DNA of 43,659 bases from Acidovorax sp. CCYZU-2555 (GTDB taxonomy: Bacteria > Pseudomonadota > Gammaproteobacteria > Burkholderiales > Burkholderiaceae_C). The notes beneath the pieces are model-generated. The model searched no databases, had not been told where the DNA came from, and saw only the letters and a program-made list of their open reading frames with translations. The stretch spans positions 1 through 43,659 of the forward strand of contig NZ_JAHCDD010000050.1 of the NCBI RefSeq assembly GCF_018413525.1, given 5' to 3'. This document shows, piece by piece, positions 17,676-24,517 of this stretch; position 1 is the first letter of the stretch, and the number at the start of each line of letters is the position of its first letter. A program made the position numbers and the translations under genes.

Positions 17676-20240
17676 TCAGAACTTGCCGCGCAGCGTGAGC
17701 ATCGCGTTGCGCGGCTCGCCGTAGTAGTTGCCCGAGGCAGAGCTGCCGACGGTGCGGTAGTACCACTTGTCGAACACGTTGTTGACGTTGAGCGTCAGCG
17801 ACCATTGCGGGTCGATCTGGTATGCCACCGACATGTTCCAGACCGTGTAGCCGCCTTGCGTGTAGCGGAACGGCACCGACGGGCCGTTGTAGAGCCCGGT
17901 CGCGGCGTTGCGCGTGCTGGCCGTGCCTGACACGTATTGCGTGCTCTGCACCGTGGCGCCCGCGCCCAGCTTCCAGGCCGAGGCGTCGCCCGGCAGCTGC
18001 CAGGTGCCCCACAACTTCACCGAGTGCTTGGGCGTGATCGAGCTGAGCACCGCGTTGGTGGTCTTGTTGCGGTTGTTGTTGTAGGTGTAGCCGGCGTAGA
18101 TGTTGACGCCGCGCGCGATCTCGCCGTTCACTTCGGCGTCCAGGCCCTGGCTGATCACCTTGCCCGAAGCCAGATAACAGCAGCTGCCCGCGTACAGGAT
18201 GGTCTCGGTGGGGTAGCGCGGATCGGCGATGCCGTTGCCTTCCTGCTCGATGCGGTACAGCGCGAACGCGGTATTGAGCTTGCCATCGAGCAGCTCGCCC
18301 TTGACGCCGATTTCGGTGTTCGAGCCGCGCGCCGGCTTGAGGCCTGTTCCGGGCGCGGGCCCGGCCTTGAGGTTGGCCTGGGGCTTGAAGATTTCGGCAT
18401 AGCTGGCATAGGCCGACCAGTTGGCGTTGATGTCATGCACGATGCCGGCGAACGGCGTGACCTTGGTCGGCTCCTTGTACTGGGTCGCGGCGGCCAGCGC
18501 CCAGGGCGCGCTGGCGTCGAAGTCGCCGCTGCCATTGGTGCGCGTCATGTATTGCTGGTCGTACTTGAAGCGATTGACGCGCGCGCCGACGATGAGCTTC
18601 GTGCCGTCAGCGACCTCGAGTCGCAAGGTGCCGTAGGCGCCCACCTGGCGCTGCTGGTTCGGGTTGTAGTCGCGCACCCAATCGTTGGCCGTGGGCCGGG
18701 CCCACAGACCGGGGTCGAGATTGAACAGATCGACGGGCAGGCCCACGTCCGGGCTGAAGGTGCTGCCTTTCCAGCGGCTGGTGATGTCCTGGGCATCGAC
18801 GCCGAACAGCACTTCGTGCGTGCGGCCCAGCAGATCGAACGCGCCGCTGACGTTCACGTCGATCATGTTCTGCTTGTTCTGGTACCACTGCGGCGTGCCG
18901 CCCCAGGTGTGGCCCTTGCCGGTCAGCGGATCGACCGCGCCGAAGCCGAACGCGCCATAGGCCAGGCCCTGCTGGCGCGCCTGCGTGGCGTTGGCGCGCA
19001 GGGTCCAGCGATCCGCGAGGCGCCAGGTCAGCTTGGCGAACACCTCCTTCGAAGTGCCGTCGAGGAACGACCAGTCGGTGGTCAGGCCCGTGTTGCGCGG
19101 CAGGCGCAGATCGCCGCCGTTGCTGTAACGCGGCAGCCAGGACGTCGTGCCGTTCTCGTGAATGCGCTGCTCGCGCGCACCCAGCGCCAGCGTCGCGGCC
19201 GGGCCAAGGTCGGCTTCAAGCACGCCATAGAACAGCGGCTTTTCCACGGAACGGCGATCGACGAAGTAGTCGCGGTTTTCATAGGCGACCACGGCGCGCC
19301 CGCGCAATTTGCCATCGAAGGCCAGCGGGCCCGAGGCGTCGAACTCGGTGCGGTAGTTGCTCCAGCGGCCGGCCGAGGCAGTGAAGCTGTATTGCGGCGT
19401 CGCCGTGGGCATCTTGCGCACCAGGTTGATCGCGCCGCCGGGATTGCCCGTGCCGTTGAGCAGGCCGGCAGCGCCGCGCAGCAGCTCCACGCGGTCGTAT
19501 TCGGCCATGTCGTAGGCGACATTGGCGTAGTGGCCGGTGAACATCGGCGAGCCGCCGTCGAGCTGGATGCTGTCGATCAGAAAGCCGCGCGAGTAGATAT
19601 TGGGCAGGCGCGTGTTCTGGTCCTGCACCGTGATGCCCACGGCCTGATCGGCGGCCGCGCCCAGGTCGGTGATGTTCTGGTCTTCGAGGCGTTGCTTGGT
19701 GATGACCGAAACCGACTGCGGCATTTCGCGCATCGCCTGCGCGGTCTTGCCCACGGTGATCGCATCGCTGGTGTACGAGGCCGAGCCTTCGGTCTCGCCC
19801 AGGCGGCGCGCGGCCACGCGCACTTCGCGCAAGGTGTAGTCGGAGGGCGCTGCAGGGACCGGCGGCGTCACGGTATCGGCCGCGTCGGAGCGCAGCGTAT
19901 AGACACCGGGCGCGGTCATCGACGCCTTGAGGCCGGTGCCGGCCAGCAGATCGGCAAAGCCCGATTGAATGCTGTGGCTGCCGCGCACGCCTTGCGTCGT
20001 CTTGCCTTCGGCCAGCGTGGGCTCGAATGCCAGCGTCACGCCCAGGCGCTGGGCGAAGCGGTTGAGCGCCGGGGTCAGCGGGCCTGCGGGAATGTCGAAC
20101 GCCGTGCGTTGCTGCGCGGGCGGCGTGGTCTGGGCGACGGCGCCCGTATGCAGGGACACGCCCAGCGCCAGCGCAGCGGCCAGCGCGAGCGGCGTGAGCC
20201 GCGAAATCTCATGGTTAGGCAGGGAATGGCAGCCAGGCAT
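17676..20240 (-). CDS. TonB-dependent siderophore receptor with STN signalling domain (FecA/FpvA type)
   Basis: 854 aa outer-membrane receptor. Signal peptide to about residue 36, then an STN domain (about 46-112, FDIPAGPLTPALNRFAQRLG), a plug with MPQSVSVITKQRL and VELLRGAAGLLNGTGNPGG, then a 22-strand barrel ending in the terminal Phe of NAMLTLRGKF. The STN domain contacts FecR in cell-surface signalling. Start ATG at 20240 has CAGGAG with a 9-nt spacer; that sequence lies in one arm of a hairpin (see 20250-20288). It follows the fecI/fecR-like pair by 104 bp on the same strand, the standard arrangement for ferric-siderophore induction. The siderophore is not predictable; a ferrichrome/coprogen/pyoverdine-like ligand is typical for the group. 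Confidence 0.95.
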   Translation of the reverse strand: MPGCHSLPNHEISRLTPLALAAALALGVSLHTGAVAQTTPPAQQRTAFDIPAGPLTPALNRFAQRLGVTLAFEPTLAEGKTTQGVRGSHSIQSGFADLLAGTGLKASMTAPGVYTLRSDAADTVTPPVPAAPSDYTLREVRVAARRLGETEGSASYTSDAITVGKTAQAMREMPQSVSVITKQRLEDQNITDLGAAADQAVGITVQDQNTRLPNIYSRGFLIDSIQLDGGSPMFTGHYANVAYDMAEYDRVELLRGAAGLLNGTGNPGGAINLVRKMPTATPQYSFTASAGRWSNYRTEFDASGPLAFDGKLRGRAVVAYENRDYFVDRRSVEKPLFYGVLEADLGPAATLALGAREQRIHENGTTSWLPRYSNGGDLRLPRNTGLTTDWSFLDGTSKEVFAKLTWRLADRWTLRANATQARQQGLAYGAFGFGAVDPLTGKGHTWGGTPQWYQNKQNMIDVNVSGAFDLLGRTHEVLFGVDAQDITSRWKGSTFSPDVGLPVDLFNLDPGLWARPTANDWVRDYNPNQQRQVGAYGTLRLEVADGTKLIVGARVNRFKYDQQYMTRTNGSGDFDASAPWALAAATQYKEPTKVTPFAGIVHDINANWSAYASYAEIFKPQANLKAGPAPGTGLKPARGSNTEIGVKGELLDGKLNTAFALYRIEQEGNGIADPRYPTETILYAGSCCYLASGKVISQGLDAEVNGEIARGVNIYAGYTYNNNRNKTTNAVLSSITPKHSVKLWGTWQLPGDASAWKLGAGATVQSTQYVSGTASTRNAATGLYNGPSVPFRYTQGGYTVWNMSVAYQIDPQWSLTLNVNNVFDKWYYRTVGSSASGNYYGEPRNAMLTLRGKF

Positions 20241-20249
20241 TGGAAAATG

Positions 20250-20288
20250 CTCCTGAATAGTCTTTGCAAAAAAGTGGTTCTTCAGGAG
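20250..20288 (-). promoter_or_regulatory. leader hairpin that can pair with the receptor gene's ribosome binding site
   Basis: On the minus-strand transcript an upstream CUCCUGAA (20288-20281) is fully complementary to UUCAGGAG (20257-20250), which contains the Shine-Dalgarno AGGAG of the TonB receptor, separated by 23 nt. Pairing would block ribosome entry. The 8-bp match is exact and positioned between fecR and the receptor. It could be an expression brake, a thermosensor or an RNase/sRNA site; function is inference. Confidence 0.45.
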
Positions 20289-20344
20289 TCATGACGCACG
20301 GCGCGCGCCCAGGGACAGGGCCGGGCGAAAAAAAGTCTATGGGT

Positions 20345-21325
20345 CTAGGGCTTGCGCTGCACCACCACCCACCACGGCGTGTAGCGCGCCACGCGCAAGG
20401 GCAAGGTCGCGGCCAGCACATCGAGCGCGCGATCGGTGTCGTCGAGCGGAAAAACGCCCGAAACCCGCAGACCTTCGAGCGCCTGGGCGTCGAAGCGTAT
20501 GCGGCCAGGCCGGTGGCGTTCGAGCACCGCCAGCACCTCGGCCACGGGCCGGTTTTCGACAGCCCACTGGTTCTGGGTCCAGGCATCTGTGTCCGCGGCG
20601 TCGCGCGTCTCGACAGTGCCCAGGCCCTTGGCGTCCAGGCGCAGCTGCTGTCCGGGCCGCAGCTGACGGCAATCCACGCCAGTGAAGGCGCAGACCTCGA
20701 CTTGCGATTCGAGCACCGCCACCAGCGTCGAATCGGCTTCGCGGCTCACGATATAGCGCGTGCCCAACGCGCGCGCCGTGCCTTGCGGCGTCTCGACCAG
20801 GAAAGGCCGCGCGGGGTCGCGCGCCACATCGACCAGCACCGCGCCCTGGCGCAGCACAATGCGCCGGGCGTCGGCGCCATAGCGCACATCGGCCGCCGAG
20901 CCGCTGTCGAGCGTGATGCGGCTGTCGTCGGGCAGTTGCACCACGCGGCGCTCGCCCGCGCCGCTGCGTACATCAGCGAGCCAGTAGGCCACGGGCTGCT
21001 GCATGGGCGCGGTCAGCGCCAGCAAGACCAGGACGGTGCCAGCGCTCCAGGCCGCGACGGCGCGCTGGCGCAGACGCCGGCGTGCATGCGCGGCCGCGGC
21101 CGTGCCGGCATCGATCGCGGCGCGTGTGGCCGCGCGCGGCAGGCCCGCCGAGTCGCCAAAGCCGTCCCACAGCGCGCACATGCGCTGCCATGCGACTTCG
21201 TGCGCCGGGTGTTCGCTGCGCCAGCGCGCGCAGGCCGCGCGCTCGGCGTCCGTGGCCTCGGGCGCGTGCAGCTGCCCTATCCAGAACGCCGCGCGCTCCA
21301 CCATCGCCCGCGTGGGCTCGGTCAT
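20345..21325 (-). CDS. FecR-family anti-sigma/sigma regulator
   Basis: 326 aa. N-terminal cytoplasmic DUF4880-type region with ERAAFWIGQLH, a WRSEHPAHEVAWQRM segment, a single TM helix at about residues 90-108 (AWSAGTVLVLLALTA), and the periplasmic FecR domain (VVQLPDDSRITLDSGSAADV, then RGAVLVDVARDPARPFLVETP) with a C-terminal secretin/STN-like contact region. It relays ligand occupancy from the TonB receptor to the sigma factor. The ATG at 21325 overlaps the TGA of the sigma gene (ATGA), so the two are translated together. Confidence 0.94.
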   Translation of the reverse strand: MTEPTRAMVERAAFWIGQLHAPEATDAERAACARWRSEHPAHEVAWQRMCALWDGFGDSAGLPRAATRAAIDAGTAAAAHARRRLRQRAVAAWSAGTVLVLLALTAPMQQPVAYWLADVRSGAGERRVVQLPDDSRITLDSGSAADVRYGADARRIVLRQGAVLVDVARDPARPFLVETPQGTARALGTRYIVSREADSTLVAVLESQVEVCAFTGVDCRQLRPGQQLRLDAKGLGTVETRDAADTDAWTQNQWAVENRPVAEVLAVLERHRPGRIRFDAQALEGLRVSGVFPLDDTDRALDVLAATLPLRVARYTPWWVVVQRKP

Positions 21326-21882
21326 CGCGCCGCGGCCATGCCGTGCTGCACCGCGTAGCAATGCACCATGGCCTGGGCCACATATTGTTTGACGCGGCTG
21401 ACCGAAACGCCCAGCAGCGCGGCGATGTCGGCCTGGGGCATTTCTTCGAGGCGGTACAGCAGGAACGCCTGGCGCGCCTTGTCGGAAAGCCCGTCGAGCA
21501 GCGCAGCCAGCGCGACCAGCGTCTGCACGGCCTGCAGCAGCTGATCGGGCGCGGCCACTTCGCACTCCAGCGGAGCGACCATGGCCAGGGCTTCAAGGCA
21601 GGCGCGTTCGACTTCGCGCCGGCGCGCCTGGCTGATCACGATGCGCGTGGCCGTGGTGGTGAGAAACGCGCGCGGCTCGCGCAGCGCTGCGAGGTTCTCC
21701 AGCGTGCCGCGCTGCAACGCCACAAGAATGCGTTCGAACGTGTCGTGCGCCACATCGGCTGCGTTGTGCGGGCAATGCAGCTTGCGGCGCAGCCACCCCA
21801 GCAGCCAGGGATGGTGCGAAACATACAAGGTCTGCAGGTCGGGGGTGGGGAGAGGAGACGGCACGGGGTCGGCGACGGACAA
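21322..21882 (-). CDS. FecI-like ECF sigma factor
   Basis: 186 aa. Region 2 spans about residues 17-85 (LYVSHHPWLLGWLRRKL, AADVAHDTFERIL, REPRAFLTTTATRI) and region 4 about residues 125-180 (LDGLSDKARQAFLLYRLEEM, QADIAALLGVSVSRVKQYV). It directs RNA polymerase to the receptor promoter after signalling through FecR. The start is the weak point: only TTG at 21882 precedes region 2 in frame, because an in-frame stop lies 24 nt upstream; a GTG at 21864 is also possible. AAGAAG lies very close to the TTG. A Fur-box-like sequence overlaps its leader, consistent with iron repression. Confidence 0.92.
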   Translation of the reverse strand: MSVADPVPSPLPTPDLQTLYVSHHPWLLGWLRRKLHCPHNAADVAHDTFERILVALQRGTLENLAALREPRAFLTTTATRIVISQARRREVERACLEALAMVAPLECEVAAPDQLLQAVQTLVALAALLDGLSDKARQAFLLYRLEEMPQADIAALLGVSVSRVKQYVAQAMVHCYAVQHGMAAAR

Positions 21883-21892
21883 GCTTCTTGCA

Positions 21893-21911
21893 AATGAGAT
21901 GTATTCTTATT
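21893..21911. promoter_or_regulatory. candidate Fur box upstream of the FecI-like gene
   Basis: AATGAGATGTATTCTTATT (19 bp) matches the palindromic Fur-type pattern AATGAGAATGATTCTCATT at 15 positions. It lies 11-29 bp upstream of the sigma-factor start, between it and the divergent flavodoxin gene, so it could also affect the latter. Inference from consensus only. Confidence 0.5.
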
Positions 21912-21990
21912 GCAATAAGTCTTTTCCGTGACCTTGGCGGCGAGTGCAGCGCGCATACAACAGCGGGCGCGCAGCGACTATGCTTGGCAT

Positions 21991-22488
21991 ATGGACCGCA
22001 AGACTCTGCTCATCGTCTACCACTCGCTCACCGACGGCACGCGCCAGATGGCCCAGGCAGCGCACGATGGCGCGGCGGCCGAAGCCAGCGTCACCGTGCG
22101 CCTGCTGCACGCGCGCGACGCGGGCGCCGACGATGTGCTCGCGGCCGACGGCTATCTCTTCGCCACGCCCGAAAACCTCGCGGCGATCAGCGGCCAGCTC
22201 AAGGATTTCTTCGACCGCAGCTATTACGGCGCGCTCGAACGCATCAACGGCCGCCCCTACGCGAGCCTGATCTGCGCGGGCAGCGACGGCAGCAATGCCG
22301 CGCGCCAGATCGCGCGCATCGCCACCGGCTGGCGCCTCAAGGCCGTGGCCGAGCCGCTGATCGTCTGCACGCATGCACAGACGCCGGAAGCCATCCTCGC
22401 GCCCAAGCGCATCGCTGCTGAAGATCTGGCGCAATGCCGGGCGCTGGGCGAGGCCATGGCGGCGGGGCTCGGGATGGGGGTGTTCTAG
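21991..22488 (+). CDS. flavodoxin-fold family protein
   Basis: 165 aa. Starts with a flavodoxin-like strand and phosphate loop, TLLIVYHSLTDGTRQMAQA, where the loop S-LTDGTRQM would hold the FMN phosphate; further LFATPENLAAISGQLKDFFDR and SLICAGSDGSNAARQI fit an NAD(P)H:FMN-reductase-like fold of normal length. It probably binds FMN and transfers electrons in the cytoplasm; partner unknown. The ATG at 21991 coincides with the fold start; no ribosome binding site is seen. Divergent from the FecI gene across a 108-bp region with a Fur-box candidate, so an iron-linked role such as ferric-siderophore reduction is possible but unproven. Confidence 0.82.
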   Translation: MDRKTLLIVYHSLTDGTRQMAQAAHDGAAAEASVTVRLLHARDAGADDVLAADGYLFATPENLAAISGQLKDFFDRSYYGALERINGRPYASLICAGSDGSNAARQIARIATGWRLKAVAEPLIVCTHAQTPEAILAPKRIAAEDLAQCRALGEAMAAGLGMGVF

Positions 22489-22606
22489 TCGGCATATTTC
22501 GTTCTGTAGGCTGCCGAGGAAGGCTCTCAAGAAACAGCTTTTTTTGTCAAATAGATCAATGACTTAGAAGGCGGTCGATTTTGGCAAACGGCGGTAAAAC
22601 TATGAA

Positions 22607-22697
22607 CCGTTCGTGGTGAGCTTGTCGAACCATGAACGGCCCGTTCTCAAGACTTGAGCGCAGGCCGTTCATCCTTCGACAAGCTCAGGACGAACGG
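22607..22697. repeat. REP-type palindrome, 35-bp imperfect inverted arms
   Basis: Left arm 22607-22641 and right arm 22663-22697 match at 31 of 35 positions. The mismatches are a symmetric GG/CC exchange. The 21-bp loop contains a small nested stem (CTCAA/TTGAG). The arm core TTCGACAAGCTCAGGACGAA is of the extragenic palindrome type that I recall as frequent between genes in many proteobacteria. No transposase gene is nearby. Confidence 0.85.
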
Positions 22698-22705
22698 GGG
22701 GTTAA

Positions 22706-22920
22706 GGCCCGCTGTTTCTTTTGAATGCCTTGCGAGACTTCGTCTCGCTTACCCCGCTCAGGACGAACGGAATTTCGAGGCCCGCTGTTTCTTTTGAACG
22801 CCTTGCGAGACCTCGGCTCGCATACCTCGCTCAGGACGAGCGGAATTGGCAAGCCCTCAGTTTTTTGACGATGCATTGCGCGGCCACTTGTGGCTTGCCT
22901 CGCCCAGAACGAATCGAACA
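22706..22920. repeat. tandem repeat array, period 73 bp
   Basis: A 69-bp unit at 22706-22774 recurs at 22779-22847 with six differences and, without gaps, at 22852-22920 with about 62 percent identity. Every unit ends in a GCTCAGGACGAACGG-like tail; these tails start at 22683 (in the REP palindrome), 22756, 22829 and 22902, exactly 73 bp apart. The first unit also has a 7-bp hairpin GCGAGAC-TTC-GTCTCGC at 22732-22748. The remainder of the 22489-22937 intergenic stretch has no gene that I can support. Confidence 0.8.
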
Positions 22921-22937
22921 CGAGGCCAAAAGCGCGC

Positions 22938-24383
22938 TCAGATCGCCTGCCCCTCCACCGCCGCATACGGCACAAACCCCTGCGCGTTCTCGTTGACCAG
23001 CAGCGGCTTGCCGACAAACGGAAACGCGCGCTGCGGGCAGGCGCTGCGTTCGCAGACCTTGCAGCCCATGCCTATGGGCGTGGCCGCATGCGAGCCCTTG
23101 AGGTCTAGGCCTTGCGAGTACACCAGCCGCGTCGCGTGCTGCACGTCGCAGCCCAGGCCTATAGAGAACATCTTGCCCGGCGTGCCCCAGCCCGCGCCCG
23201 GATGGGAGATGCTGCGCGCGACCCATAAATAAGTGCGGCCGTCGGGCATGCTGGCGAGCTGGGGCAGGATGCGCCCGGGCTGGGCAAAGGCTTCATAGAC
23301 ATTCCACAGCGGACAGGTACCGCCGGTCTTGGAAAAGTGGAAATGCGTGGCCGACTGGCGCTTGGAGATATTGCCCGCGCGATCGACGCGAATGAAGAAG
23401 AACGGCACGCCCGGGGCACCGGGCCGCTGCAACGTCGACAACCGATGGCACACGGTCTCGAAGCCCACGCCGAACTGGCGTGCGAGCCGGTCTATGTCGT
23501 GGCGCAGCGTTTGCGCGGCCTGCAGGAATTCGCCGTAGGGCAGCACCAGCGCACCGGCAGCGTAATGCGCCAGGCCTATGCGCGCCAGCCGGCGCGTGGC
23601 GGGGTCCTGCCAGGTGCCGGTGGCCAGGCATTCGTCGATCAGCGTCTCCATTTCGAGCAGCGCCAGCTGCGTCGCCATCTGGAAGGCCTGCTGGCCCGGC
23701 GCGAGCTGGGCCGAGAGAAACAAGATGCGGCTGGCGGCGTCGTAGCGGCGCAGCGGGCCCTGGGTTTCTCGCTCGCTGCGCTGCACATGCACGGCGTGCT
23801 GGCTGCGCAGGCGCGCAATCAGCCAGTCGACCAGCGATGCGCCCTGCGCGCCGGCTTCGCCCGCCCAGGCTTCGGCCGCGCGGTCCAGCGCATCGAAGTA
23901 ATTGCGGTGGGCGAAGAAGAAGTCGCGCACCGCCTCGAACGGCATCTGGCGCAGCGGCGTCGCGGCCCAGTCGTCGCCTTCGGCGCGGCTGTCGCCCAGC
24001 CGGGCCGACAGCGCTTCGAGGCGCTGCACATCTTCGGCATGGCGGCGGTGCAGCGCCAGGATGGCCTGGGCCAGTTGCGGCAGCTTGGCCGCGACTTCGC
24101 GCAGCTCGGGCTGGGGCACGGCGGGCGCGCCCGGCAGCGCGGCAAACGCATCGCCGAGCTGGGCCAGCACGCGCGCCTCCTCGTCTTCGGAAAACTGCTG
24201 GATGTCGACGCCCAGCAGGCGGTGGATCTTGAGCAGCACGGCCACGGTGAACGGGCGCTGGTCCTGCTCGAGCTGGTTCACATAGCTGGGCGACAGCCCC
24301 AGCGCGTGGGCCAGCGCGAGCTGCGTCATGCCGCGCTCGGCGCGCAGCGAGCGCAGGCGCACGCCCATGAAAGTCTTGGCCAT
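22938..24383 (-). CDS. XRE-family short-chain acyl-CoA-responsive regulator (RamB/PrpR-like, DUF2083)
   Basis: 481 aa. Residues about 7-60 are an XRE helix-turn-helix (LRSLRAERGMTQLALAHALG, SPSYVNQLEQDQRPF). The middle resembles an ImmA/IrrE-like domain without an HExxH zinc motif (LALLEMETLIDECLA), and the C-terminus is the DUF2083 type with GLGCDVQHATRLVY and a cysteine cluster CKVCERSACP. In the actinobacterial relatives PrpR and RamB this region binds short-chain acyl-CoA and, in PrpR, an Fe-S cluster. It is divergent from acnD-prpC, so it is the likely propionate-sensing regulator. The ATG at 24383 has GGAG with a 9-nt spacer and is preferred over TTG at 24398. Confidence 0.9.
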   Translation of the reverse strand: MAKTFMGVRLRSLRAERGMTQLALAHALGLSPSYVNQLEQDQRPFTVAVLLKIHRLLGVDIQQFSEDEEARVLAQLGDAFAALPGAPAVPQPELREVAAKLPQLAQAILALHRRHAEDVQRLEALSARLGDSRAEGDDWAATPLRQMPFEAVRDFFFAHRNYFDALDRAAEAWAGEAGAQGASLVDWLIARLRSQHAVHVQRSERETQGPLRRYDAASRILFLSAQLAPGQQAFQMATQLALLEMETLIDECLATGTWQDPATRRLARIGLAHYAAGALVLPYGEFLQAAQTLRHDIDRLARQFGVGFETVCHRLSTLQRPGAPGVPFFFIRVDRAGNISKRQSATHFHFSKTGGTCPLWNVYEAFAQPGRILPQLASMPDGRTYLWVARSISHPGAGWGTPGKMFSIGLGCDVQHATRLVYSQGLDLKGSHAATPIGMGCKVCERSACPQRAFPFVGKPLLVNENAQGFVPYAAVEGQAI

Positions 24384-24401
24384 GACAGCGATCTCCAAAA
24401 A

Positions 24402-24492
24402 TTCGCAAACTTCGCAAATTGACGTTTTGTGATTCGCAAAAGTTCGCCAATTCAGGGGTGGCGGCAGCGGGCTCCGTTGCGTAAATTGCGAA
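24402..24492. promoter_or_regulatory. tandem TTCGCAAA operator-like repeats between regulator and acnD
   Basis: TTCGCAAA occurs at 24402-24409, 24411-24418 and 24433-24440, with a one-base variant TTCGCCAA at 24443-24450, giving two pairs with 9- and 10-bp steps. An inverted copy TTGCGAA is at 24486-24492. RamB/PrpR-type proteins are known to bind AT-flanked TTTGCAAA-like repeats, so these are probable binding sites for the adjacent regulator, controlling both divergent promoters. Confidence 0.6.
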
Positions 24493-24517
24493 TCAACGCA
24501 AGCCTATCACGACCCCG

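Noticed and set aside
22706..22920. CRISPR array
   Set aside because: The repeats are contiguous 69-bp units with 4-bp gaps and no unique spacers; no cas genes are present.
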